DNA of 41,461 nucleotides from Clostridia bacterium (GTDB lineage: Bacteria; Bacillota; Clostridia; Oscillospirales; Acutalibacteraceae): contig JAFWYP010000051.1 in NCBI GenBank assembly GCA_017517665.1, positions 1-41,461 of the forward strand. Reading direction: 5' to 3'. The notes beneath the pieces were generated by a model. That model searched no databases, was not told where the DNA came from, and worked only from the letters and a program-made list of their open reading frames with translations. The position numbers were made by a program, and so were the translations under genes. Position 1 is the first letter of the stretch. Each line of letters starts with the position of its first letter. Shown in pieces: positions 33,020-40,564 of the stretch.

Positions 33020-33826
33020 ATGGCTTCGAGAGAAGATATACTCACTAATAAAATTTTCCTTTGTGCGGTTCTTCCCCTTATTAAAACGATTGCCATGGAC
33101 GACCCCAAGCTTGCAAAGAAATTTGAGCATGCTCACGCCGTTATCCAGGTAAGTGCAAAAGACCCCGAGGCTCCCGAAGGCAAGGTTGCAACTCATTTTG
33201 TTGTTAACTGCGGTGAATGGGACTGCCACACAAATAAGGTAACGGACAATGCTCACATTGAACTTGAATTCAAGAGCATTGAAACAATGAACGCATTTTT
33301 CAAAGGAAAAATCGGCCCCTCAACCCTTCCTGCAATGAAGGGCGTTGCAAAGAAGCCTGCCGTTTTCATGGCATTCATGATGACTCTCCTCAAGATGTCG
33401 TCGCTTCTTACCGCAACAGAAGCACCCGAGGAAGAAGAAGCAAAGAAACTCCTCGTTAAGTGCTATTTCTATCTGCTTTCAAGCGGCATCAGCACACTCA
33501 ACAAGCAGGGTCACGAGCAGATTCACAACTGGACTCTCAAGAGCCCCGACAGAGTTTATGCATGGGCTGTTAACGATTATCCCGATATTTCGGCATATAT
33601 CCGTATCAAGGCAGGTAAGTCAAAGGCAGGCAGAGGCGTTTACAAGCGCGCTCTTCCCTTCTTCACCATGAGATTTGACAGCCTTGACAGCGCACTCGGT
33701 ATTCTTATGGGTACCGCAGATATGCTTGAGTTTACAAAGACAGGTAAGCTTATCATGGACGGTGCACCCGAATTCGGTGCGGAAATCGGTAACTACATGA
33801 TGATGGTCGGCGATTATGCCCGCTAA
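33020..33826 (+). CDS. SCP2-like protein 2
   Basis: The protein has 268 residues. ATG 33020 is chosen because AAAGGA ends at 33010, directly abutting the alternative ATG 33011 but well spaced from 33020. It has an SCP2-like layout: HFVVNCGEWDCHTNKVTDNA and LEFKSIETMNAFFKGKIG in the first half, then AYIRIKAGKSKAGRGVYKRA, FTMRFDSLDSALGILMGTAD and GKLIMDGAPEFGAEIGNYMM in the second. It is diverged from the first SCP2-like protein but shares the overall pattern. It is the last gene of the operon before a strong terminator. Ligand unknown. Confidence 0.55.
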   Translation: MASREDILTNKIFLCAVLPLIKTIAMDDPKLAKKFEHAHAVIQVSAKDPEAPEGKVATHFVVNCGEWDCHTNKVTDNAHIELEFKSIETMNAFFKGKIGPSTLPAMKGVAKKPAVFMAFMMTLLKMSSLLTATEAPEEEEAKKLLVKCYFYLLSSGISTLNKQGHEQIHNWTLKSPDRVYAWAVNDYPDISAYIRIKAGKSKAGRGVYKRALPFFTMRFDSLDSALGILMGTADMLEFTKTGKLIMDGAPEFGAEIGNYMMMVGDYAR

Positions 33827-33843
33827 TTGAAAACAAACAAGAA

Positions 33844-33877
33844 CACCCTGAAAACAATCGTTTTCAGGGTGCTTTTT
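33844..33877. terminator. Bidirectional terminator between convergent operons
   Basis: CACCCTGAAAAC (33844-33855) pairs with GTTTTCAGGGTG (33860-33871), followed by CTTTTT on the plus strand. It separates the SCP2-like gene from the leftward transporter gene. Confidence 0.85.
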
Positions 33878-33883
33878 CATGTC

Positions 33884-35266
33884 TTATTTATTGCTTACGG
33901 CTTCAAGAACTTCCTGCTTGAAGTCGCCGTAAATCTTGTATTTCTTTGAGAAAATGATGAGTGAGCTTATCATCATTGCAGGGGGAACGATGAACATAAG
34001 GAACGAAATTGCGCTTTGTGCCTGCGCAGTCTGAACGGCCGCCTCGCCGTCATAACCCGTAACGGTGAAGGTTGCATACATAATAATTGCCTGAATTGTG
34101 TATGCCATTTTCTGAAGAAATCCCTTCATAGAGAAAGTGAGGCTCTGATTTCTCTTACCTGTTTTGTATTCGCCGTAGTCAACGCAGTCTGCAAGCATAA
34201 CAGTCTGATTAACGAACATACTGCCCGTGCCGAGAGAGGTGAGAATGTAACAGATTCCGAGAAGAGTGACGTTGCCGGGAATGAGATATCCGACAATTGC
34301 CATTCCGATATAACCTGCTGCTGCCATGCCGAGTGAAAGCTTGTAAATTGAACGGTTATTCATGAATTTTGAGCAAACGGGAACAACGAGAATTGCAAGC
34401 ACCGAGCCGACTGTACCCATAAGATTGAATTTTGACTGGAGAGTGAGGTCGCCGAGAACGGATGTGAAATAATAACTGCTGATGCCCGATGTCATATAGA
34501 AGCCTGCATTTGAAATCATTGCAAAAAGCATAAAAATAAGAAGCTGGTCATTCTGTTTTATAACATTAATCGCTGCTTTGAACGAGAACTTATCGTTATT
34601 GACGACAATCCGTCTTTCCTTTGTTGAAAGAACGCTGATTGCCGCAAAGAAGATAAGACCTGCAGCTGTGATTATTGACCATTTTCCGAAGCCCTTGCTG
34701 AGTGTATCGGATGTCATTGAGTCGAGCTTACTGCCTGCAACTCCGCCGAGATATGCAACTGCAATCGGGGTGAAAATTGAGATTATTCCCTGACCGAGAC
34801 CCGAGAATGCTCTTGCGATTGTTGAAACGAGATTTCGGTCCTTTTCTTCGCTTGCGAACGAAGGAACCATTGACCAGAAGGGGATATCGGCAAGGGTGTT
34901 TGTCATGCCCCAGAGAACATAAAGAACGGCTGCATAAACATAAAGACCGACCGAACCCGACGCAAAACCGGGGTTGTTGAAAAGCAGGCAAAGCACAACC
35001 GCATTGATTGTTGCGCCCGTTATAATCCACGGACGGTATTTGCCCATTTTGGTTTTGGTACGGTCAACTATCATGCCCATCATCGGGTCGTTGATGCCGT
35101 CCCAGAGTCTTGCAAGGGGAGTGATAATGAGAAGAAAAGCGGGACTGATGCCGAGCGCATTTGTGAGGTAAATCGAGAGATAGGAATAGAACATTCCGTA
35201 GCTCAGGTCAAGACCTATCGCACCCACGCCGTAGCCGAGCTTTTCTCTGAGAGAAATTTTGTTCAT
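33884..35266 (-). CDS. GPH-family sugar:cation symporter (MFS)
   Basis: The protein has 460 residues with twelve predicted membrane helices. The N-terminus KISLREKLGYGVGAIGLDLS and the loop DGINDPMMGMIVDRTKTKMG, followed by KYRPWI, are signatures of the glycoside-pentoside-hexuronide:cation symporters (MelB/UidB group). These import glycosides with Na+ or H+. The start follows GGAGG (ATG 35266), 13 bp after the luxS stop, so it is probably the last gene of the nhaC-luxS-transporter operon. The specific sugar cannot be read from sequence. Confidence 0.88.
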   Translation of the reverse strand: MNKISLREKLGYGVGAIGLDLSYGMFYSYLSIYLTNALGISPAFLLIITPLARLWDGINDPMMGMIVDRTKTKMGKYRPWIITGATINAVVLCLLFNNPGFASGSVGLYVYAAVLYVLWGMTNTLADIPFWSMVPSFASEEKDRNLVSTIARAFSGLGQGIISIFTPIAVAYLGGVAGSKLDSMTSDTLSKGFGKWSIITAAGLIFFAAISVLSTKERRIVVNNDKFSFKAAINVIKQNDQLLIFMLFAMISNAGFYMTSGISSYYFTSVLGDLTLQSKFNLMGTVGSVLAILVVPVCSKFMNNRSIYKLSLGMAAAGYIGMAIVGYLIPGNVTLLGICYILTSLGTGSMFVNQTVMLADCVDYGEYKTGKRNQSLTFSMKGFLQKMAYTIQAIIMYATFTVTGYDGEAAVQTAQAQSAISFLMFIVPPAMMISSLIIFSKKYKIYGDFKQEVLEAVSNK

Positions 35267-35278
35267 GATATTCCTCCG

Positions 35279-35731
35279 TTATGATTTGTATTCAAATGTC
35301 TGCGGTGCTTCAAGTGCCTTGAGATATCTGCGGCATTCTTCCTTTGCTTTTTCCAAATCGAGGTCGAGATAATTTCCGCACTCTTTCTTTGTGTTGCCGA
35401 AAACTTCGCCCTCATATGCAATGATATCGGCAAGAATTTTCTTTGTTATTTCAAGGATTTTTGCGTTATCCGCATTTCTGACGAGCAGATAAAATCCCGT
35501 TCTGCATCCCATAGGTCCGAAATAGATAACATCGTCTTTGATTTCGGAATTTCTGACGAAGGTTGCAAACATATGCTCGAGCGTGTGTGCTGTCGTAGTG
35601 TCCATGAAATCGCCGCCGTTGGGGATTCTTGTGCGCATATCATAAGTGGTGATATCGCCGTCAATGCGTGAAACATAGATACCTTCCGTGAGGAGGTCAT
35701 GGTCAACTGTGAAGCTTGTTATTCTGTTCAT
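35279..35731 (-). CDS. luxS: S-ribosylhomocysteine lyase (LuxS)
   Basis: The protein has 150 residues, normal for LuxS. It splits S-ribosylhomocysteine into homocysteine and DPD, the precursor of AI-2. Metal ligands are His49 and His53 in HTLEH and Cys118 in ECGNY. The catalytic Cys76 lies in GPMGCRTGFYL. Its start overlaps the end of the Na+/H+ antiporter gene by 29 bp, so the two are probably cotranscribed. The enzyme that supplies its substrate is encoded at 28109-28798 on the other strand. Confidence 0.97.
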   Translation of the reverse strand: MNRITSFTVDHDLLTEGIYVSRIDGDITTYDMRTRIPNGGDFMDTTTAHTLEHMFATFVRNSEIKDDVIYFGPMGCRTGFYLLVRNADNAKILEITKKILADIIAYEGEVFGNTKKECGNYLDLDLEKAKEECRRYLKALEAPQTFEYKS

Positions 35732-37034
35732 TTTTCTTTTCCTTTCTGCGTTTAATCAGCATAACTATAAATGTAAATATCGGTAAAATATATAAATAAC
35801 CTGCAAGGAGAAGTGATGCCGTCGGTGCGCCTGCCGAAGCAAGAGGAACTGCGCCTGCAATCGACCACGGCACAAGAGGGGAGATAACAACTGCCGAGTT
35901 TTCGAGGTCAATCGCCGCATTGTCCGAATTTTTCTCATTGCCTTCGCAAAGCTGATGCGTGAGAATAATTGCAAGAGTCTGATTGCATGAGATGAGCGAA
36001 GTGAAAATTGATGTTATCATCGTTGCGCCGAAAGGCGTTATTTTTTTGCTCAGAAGCTCTGTTTTTTCTTTGAGAGAATGGAGAAGACCCGTTGCGGAGA
36101 ATATGCCCGAATATGCAGACGAAAGACAGACTATTGCCGCCGATTTGAGCATTGAAACAAGTCCGCCGCCGTCAATCATATGCTTGATTTCAGCGGTTTC
36201 TGCCTCAAATCCGAGTATCATTATCTTAAGAAACTCAAGAATTTCAACACCCTGCACGGTAAGCCCCACAACGAGTGCGGAAGCAATACTTGCAAGCATT
36301 GCATAACGCACTTTTACTCGCAGAAGCGACAGAACGAGTATCACAACTGCAGGGATAACCGAAGCCCAATGCAGGTTGAATTCCGAAGAAAACATCGTTG
36401 ATAAATCGGGGAGTTCGCCGCCGTTGCCTGCGGAAAATCCGAGAGTTATATACATTATGCAAGTCAGTATGAACGGCACGAATGCGGTGCGGAACATGTT
36501 TTTTATGTTGGTAAAAATATCGGTTTTTGTAAGCTCCGAAACAAGCAATGCACTTGTTGAAACAGGGGAGCAGCGGTCACCGAAAAGAACGCCCGAAAGC
36601 ATTGCACCGCCTGCAATAACGGGATTTATGTTCATGGAATATGCCATCGTCATGCAGATAACGCCGATTGTTGCGGCAGAACCGAAGGATGTTCCCATAA
36701 GGAACGAAACACCGCAGCAGAGCAGAAATGTCATCAGCACAAAAATGTTGGGGTTGATGAGCTTAACCGCCGATGAAATGATGAACGGAATTGTTCCGCT
36801 TGCACGCCATGAAGCGGTGAGCATTCCGACGATGAGGAAAACAATCAGAACGTTTTTTGATGTTTTCATTCCGTCATAAATCATTTTTAATATTGACTTG
36901 AAGGTGTGTTTTTTGATTAATGCATAAGCAGAGAAGATGACCAACCCTGCTCCGAGCGCATAAAGCACGGATGCATCAAATATAACGCAGATTAATAAAA
37001 CGGCACAAAACAGCGCCAAAGTAAGAATTTCCAT
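35703..37034 (-). CDS. NhaC-family Na+/H+ antiporter
   Basis: The protein has 443 residues from ATG 37034. A longer frame to 37256 reads into repeat sequence and is rejected. About 11 to 12 membrane helices are visible. Family marks are FLMGTSFGSAATIGVICMTM, GGAMLSGVLFGDRCSPVSTS and ITSIFTSLISCNQTLAII. It would exchange Na+ (or organic cation/amino acid) for H+ at the membrane. The ribosome site before 37034 is weak, which leaves the start less certain. It heads an operon with luxS and a sugar symporter. Confidence 0.85.
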   Translation of the reverse strand: MEILTLALFCAVLLICVIFDASVLYALGAGLVIFSAYALIKKHTFKSILKMIYDGMKTSKNVLIVFLIVGMLTASWRASGTIPFIISSAVKLINPNIFVLMTFLLCCGVSFLMGTSFGSAATIGVICMTMAYSMNINPVIAGGAMLSGVLFGDRCSPVSTSALLVSELTKTDIFTNIKNMFRTAFVPFILTCIMYITLGFSAGNGGELPDLSTMFSSEFNLHWASVIPAVVILVLSLLRVKVRYAMLASIASALVVGLTVQGVEILEFLKIMILGFEAETAEIKHMIDGGGLVSMLKSAAIVCLSSAYSGIFSATGLLHSLKEKTELLSKKITPFGATMITSIFTSLISCNQTLAIILTHQLCEGNEKNSDNAAIDLENSAVVISPLVPWSIAGAVPLASAGAPTASLLLAGYLYILPIFTFIVMLIKRRKEKKNEQNNKLHS

Positions 37035-37079
37035 AAAACACGACCGTATATCTTTTGGTGAATTTGAAGTAATAGCAGT

Positions 37080-37331
37080 TCTATGCCTCCCTATGACGAG
37101 GGAGGTGGATTTTGCGAAGCAAAAGACGGAGGGAGAGGCAAAGCACCGAAACGCCGCCGGTGGCGGAAGAAGTGAGGTGCTGAGGTGAAGAAACAGGGAG
37201 AATTGCCGACGCTCCAAGGAAGGCAAGTCGACCATGTTTCTGAGGTCAAACAACATCCAGCTTAACCGTTTTACGCAAAATCATCTCTCCTTCAGTCCTA
37301 CGGACAGCTTCCTCATCAGAGGAAGCCCATG
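37080..37331. repeat. Composite intergenic palindromic repeat tract
   Basis: The 383-bp gap between the nhaC and first MerR gene holds no plausible gene. It contains CCTCCC/GGGAGG (about 37086-37105), TTTTGC-GA-GCAAAA (37112-37125), a ~110-bp segment (37135-37246) homologous to 19805-19912 near the tRNA genes, and GCTTCCTC/GAGGAAGC (about 37308-37326). These look like short dispersed palindromic elements rather than regulatory sites. Confidence 0.6.
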
Positions 37332-37354
37332 GAGAAAGCAACCGTTTAAAATAA

Positions 37355-37383
37355 AATCGGTGCGGAATAATTCCACACCGATT
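37355..37383 (-). terminator. Terminator of the first MerR gene
   Basis: A 13-bp stem with one mismatch (37355-37367 with 37371-37383) and a TAA loop is followed, read leftward, by TTTTATTTT. Confidence 0.75.
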
Positions 37384-37417
37384 ATATATCATGTTATCGT
37401 TTTTTTCAAGAGCGATA

Positions 37418-38611
37418 TTACCAATCAAGTGTCTGATAATAAGGATATCCCGAACGCGAACCCATTGTGATTTCTGCTATATATCTCACTTTTCTTTGTT
37501 TATCGTTATATGCAAAGATATAATTATCAGCATAATAATCGGAATCCTCGCGGTAATAAACAAGAATCCAATCACCTTTTTGTTCCGTGTATTTCATGTT
37601 TTTCATAGCCTTTTCTTTGGCTTTTTCGTATTCCTGAATATGCAATTCCCATTCCGCAACAATATCTGCGTATTCGTCGAAATCGTAGGACTGTTTGTAG
37701 TAATATCTTGTTGTGAACGGTATGCTTGCATACATCTTATCTGATGATTCAAGTGCATCTTCCGGCACTTCTTCAGGGAAGAAAGCACGTATTTCTTCAC
37801 CGTAGGAATCTTCCACCCAGTGGTCAAGAACCAGATAATCTCTGATGTCTGTTGTGAGAGAGTAAAACGGTGACAGCAACGAAGACAACAGTGAGATGTA
37901 AAAACCCACTACTCCTGCAAATAATGACAGCACGGTTAAAATTACGGAAATGACCCTGCGTAACTTTTTCTTTCTGCTTTCGGATTTGTCACGGTTTAAT
38001 AAAATAAGCATAATGCAAAGAGCATCAAGGGTCAGCCATCCCGAAAAGCATATTAATACCCATGAGTACCAATCTTCTGCAAGAGCGAGATGTTTTGATT
38101 GACCGAGCCACATTAAAAACGTCAGAATATAAACAACACCCGTAAAAACCAAGCCGAAGATACCTGCAAATTTATAGGGATTGTTTTCTGCTTTTTTCCA
38201 GAAAAGCGATTTCAAATCCTCTTTCGGAACATCCTTTTCCTCAACCGTTTCGGAAAGTGAAGTGCAGATTTTTTCGAGTGTCACTTCTTCATCAAAAGAA
38301 ATTCCTTTGAGCTTTTCAACTATTTCGGTTTCGTGAGCGATATTGCTTTCGGTCTGTTCAATGAATTTTTCTATGATATTTTTGGCTGTTGAATTATCAT
38401 CAACCATGCTTTTTATATCCGCAATGGAAAATCCCGCTTTTCGCAGAAGTGCAACGTTTTTCAGCCTTTCAACATCACTTTCGGAAAAATCAATGCTCTT
38501 TCTTCCGCTGTATGATTCCTCGATATTCGGCAGGGCAAGTCCTTCGTCTATGTAAAGCCTCACGGCTCTGTCGGTCAGTCCCGTTTTTTCGGTTACTTCC
38601 TTCATTTTCAT
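37418..38611 (-). CDS. Membrane-anchored MerR-family regulator, paralogue A
   Basis: The protein has 397 residues. An N-terminal MerR HTH (MKEVTEKTGLTDRAVRLYID, then ESDVERLKNVALLRKAGFSI) is followed by a helical linker to ~130, then four predicted membrane helices (about 150-260). A C-terminal soluble domain of ~130 residues is rich in Tyr and acidic residues and ends YQTLDW. MerR proteins with membrane sensor domains are uncommon. ATG 38611 is preferred (GGAGG 9 nt upstream; TTG 38614 is an alternative). The first ~110 residues are nearly identical to the adjacent paralogue, while the membrane and sensor parts differ. Confidence 0.8.
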   Translation of the reverse strand: MKMKEVTEKTGLTDRAVRLYIDEGLALPNIEESYSGRKSIDFSESDVERLKNVALLRKAGFSIADIKSMVDDNSTAKNIIEKFIEQTESNIAHETEIVEKLKGISFDEEVTLEKICTSLSETVEEKDVPKEDLKSLFWKKAENNPYKFAGIFGLVFTGVVYILTFLMWLGQSKHLALAEDWYSWVLICFSGWLTLDALCIMLILLNRDKSESRKKKLRRVISVILTVLSLFAGVVGFYISLLSSLLSPFYSLTTDIRDYLVLDHWVEDSYGEEIRAFFPEEVPEDALESSDKMYASIPFTTRYYYKQSYDFDEYADIVAEWELHIQEYEKAKEKAMKNMKYTEQKGDWILVYYREDSDYYADNYIFAYNDKQRKVRYIAEITMGSRSGYPYYQTLDW

Positions 38612-38665
38612 CAAAACCGACCTCCTTTCACGGGTAATCTGATTTTTTAATGGTGTTAAGTGTAG

Positions 38666-38687
38666 GGCGGGATACCCTCATCCCGCC
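38666..38687. other. Palindrome between the MerR paralogues
   Basis: GGCGGGAT (38666-38673) and ATCCCGCC (38680-38687) form a perfect 8-bp stem with a 6-nt loop. No T-run follows on the leftward strand, so it is not a clear terminator. It may attenuate or process the transcript running from the upstream paralogue. Confidence 0.5.
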
Positions 38688-38696
38688 GTTACAGCA

Positions 38697-40121
38697 TTAC
38701 CAATCAAGCGAGAGGTAATATGGTCCGCCTTTTCTGTTTTCGAAGCCGTCGCTTGAAGATGCGATATATCTTACCTTTTGCTCTTTGTCGTTATAAGCGC
38801 AAATCAGAAAATCATATTCTGTATCATAATCCGAATCGGTGTTGCGCATATCCCAGTTTTCTATCCCGAACTCGTCTTTTGTTTCGTCGTATTTCAGTTC
38901 GTCTTTGCACCTGTCGGGTTTAACGCTGACATCACCGGCATAATTAAAATCCACCTTGCCGTAGCCTTCGTAATAAATCAGAGTCCAATCGCCCTTTTGA
39001 ACAATATTATAACCGCTGTTTTCTGCAACCAATTCAGCAAGATAATCAAGTTTATACTTGGTTGAATCCATATGCTGAATCTGAATCATGCTGTTTTCAA
39101 GAATAAAATCGCCCTGCAGATTCTTCTTGAAAATATCATATTGAACATCATTCAGCATCCATTCCGCAAAGATGTCGTAAGTGTTGTAACCGCCGTCCCA
39201 GTTGGGGGTATATTCATAAAAATATTTTATTGATTCGGGATAATCTTTCTTCGTTTCGTTAGGTATTTTTCTGGGAAAGATTTTATAAACATGGGCGAGA
39301 ATATCCCATCTTTCATCTTCTGATATCAATGCATTGTCAAGTTTCAGATAATTATCGGGGTCTGTCGTCTGAGAGTAAAACGGAGTGACTGTGCACCAAA
39401 GCAGAAAGAATGTTATAACAAGCATAACGATGCTCCCTATTGCAGAAACAATAAGCATTGCCAAAGATGAACCTTTTGTTTTGCGGTTGAAGCGTTTGCC
39501 TGTGTTTTTGAAAATGACGGCTATCAGAAGCAGTGCAATAAAAATCCATCCGAGATAGAAAAATGAGAGCGTGATATTTATCGGGTCTTCTGAAAGCTTT
39601 AAATATTGAACATCAAAAATTCCGATACAGCATTCAACAATGAACCACACAGCATGAGCAAGCAAGGTAGAGGAAAAAAGTATGATAGCGATTTTTAATA
39701 CCTTTTCTTTTGCGGTCAGTTTTATATCTTCGCTCGGAATTTCTTTTTCTTCAACCGTTTCGGAAAGTGAACTGCAGATTTTTTCAAGTGTTATTTCTTC
39801 ATCAAACGAAATACCCTTAAGTTTTTCAACGATTTCCGTTTTGTGTGCGATATTGTTTTCAGTCTGTTCAATGAATTTTTCTATGATATTCTTGGCTGTT
39901 GAATTATCGTCAACCATGCTTTTTATGTCTGCAATCGAAAATCCCGCTTTGCGAAGAAGTGCAACATTTTTCAGCCGTTCAACATCGCTTTCTGAAAAAT
40001 CAATGCTCTTTCTTCCGCTGTATGATTCCTCGATATTCGGCACGGCAAGTCCCTCGTCTATGTAAAGTCTCACGGCTCTGTCGGTCAGTCCCGTTTTTTC
40101 GGTTACTTCCTTCATTTTCAT
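38697..40121 (-). CDS. Membrane-anchored MerR-family regulator, paralogue B
   Basis: The protein has 474 residues. The N-terminal MerR HTH and linker (about 1-120) match paralogue A almost residue for residue. Four membrane helices follow (about 140-265: LKIAIILFSSTLLAHAVWFI; LSFFYLGWIFIALLLIAVIF; LAMLIVSAIGSIVMLVITFF). A longer extracytoplasmic domain ends YYLSLDW, like the YQTLDW of paralogue A. Start ATG 40121 has GGAGG 9 nt upstream. A promoter with a 15-bp perfect dyad lies directly upstream, so autoregulation is likely. It is probably cotranscribed with paralogue A. The signal sensed is unknown. Confidence 0.8.
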   Translation of the reverse strand: MKMKEVTEKTGLTDRAVRLYIDEGLAVPNIEESYSGRKSIDFSESDVERLKNVALLRKAGFSIADIKSMVDDNSTAKNIIEKFIEQTENNIAHKTEIVEKLKGISFDEEITLEKICSSLSETVEEKEIPSEDIKLTAKEKVLKIAIILFSSTLLAHAVWFIVECCIGIFDVQYLKLSEDPINITLSFFYLGWIFIALLLIAVIFKNTGKRFNRKTKGSSLAMLIVSAIGSIVMLVITFFLLWCTVTPFYSQTTDPDNYLKLDNALISEDERWDILAHVYKIFPRKIPNETKKDYPESIKYFYEYTPNWDGGYNTYDIFAEWMLNDVQYDIFKKNLQGDFILENSMIQIQHMDSTKYKLDYLAELVAENSGYNIVQKGDWTLIYYEGYGKVDFNYAGDVSVKPDRCKDELKYDETKDEFGIENWDMRNTDSDYDTEYDFLICAYNDKEQKVRYIASSSDGFENRKGGPYYLSLDW

Positions 40122-40145
40122 CAAAACCGACCTCCTTTCGGGATT

Positions 40146-40176
40146 ATCTTAATATTTTACCCAGGGTAAATGTCAA
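40146..40176 (-). promoter_or_regulatory. MerR-type promoter with perfect dyad operator
   Basis: Read leftward, TTGACA (40176-40171) abuts the perfect palindrome TTTACCC-T-GGGTAAA (40170-40156). The -10 could be TATTAA (16-bp spacer) or TAAGAT (40151-40146; 19-bp spacer). A dyad between -35 and -10 with a 19-bp spacer is the hallmark of MerR-activated promoters. No such dyad precedes paralogue A. Confidence 0.65.
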
Positions 40177-40231
40177 GAAAAATGTGAAAATTTTTATGTT
40201 TTCTGCTTTTGCGAAGCAATTATAATCGGTC

Positions 40232-40322
40232 ATAGGCGCAGCCTATCCTTAACTTTTCACTCTTCACTATTCATTATTCACTTAAAATGCGTCGCAGATC
40301 ATCAATTCTGAATTACGCATTT
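40232..40322. repeat. Short palindromic repeats in the MerR-ppdK gap
   Basis: ATAGGC/GCCTAT (around 40232-40246) and AAATGCGT/ACGCATTT (40285-40292, 40315-40322) are inverted repeats. A stretch of TTCACT/TTCATT repeats lies between them (40255-40282). The 443-bp gap (40122-40564) otherwise holds the MerR promoter and the ppdK promoter. No gene is seen. Confidence 0.5.
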
Positions 40323-40479
40323 CAAATTTCTAATTGATTATACACCAATTTTGCATACCGTTTCAATATATTCCGTATAAATCCGCATTTTCCGACCCAA
40401 TATGTATATAGTTACTAAAAATTATTGGTAAAAATTTATATATTTTCTTACAAAAGATATGGAAATTTGTTTTTCTATC

Positions 40480-40488
40480 TGTTATAAT
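40480..40488 (+). promoter_or_regulatory. Extended -10 promoter of ppdK
   Basis: TGTTATAAT (40480-40488) is an extended -10. The -35 position (TGGAAA, 40460-40465) is weak. The transcript would have a ~70-nt AT-rich leader before the GGAGG-preceded ATG at 40565. Confidence 0.65.
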
Positions 40489-40564
40489 TTGTAATGGTTA
40501 ATTCCGTAATTGCGTGATTGACCGTATTAAATATGTTTATTATTTTATATGGAGGTAGATTCCA

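Noticed and set aside
37035-37256. A 74-residue extension upstream of the NhaC start.
   Set aside because: It runs through the palindromic repeat tract, has no ribosome site, and precedes a normal antiporter N-terminus at 37034.
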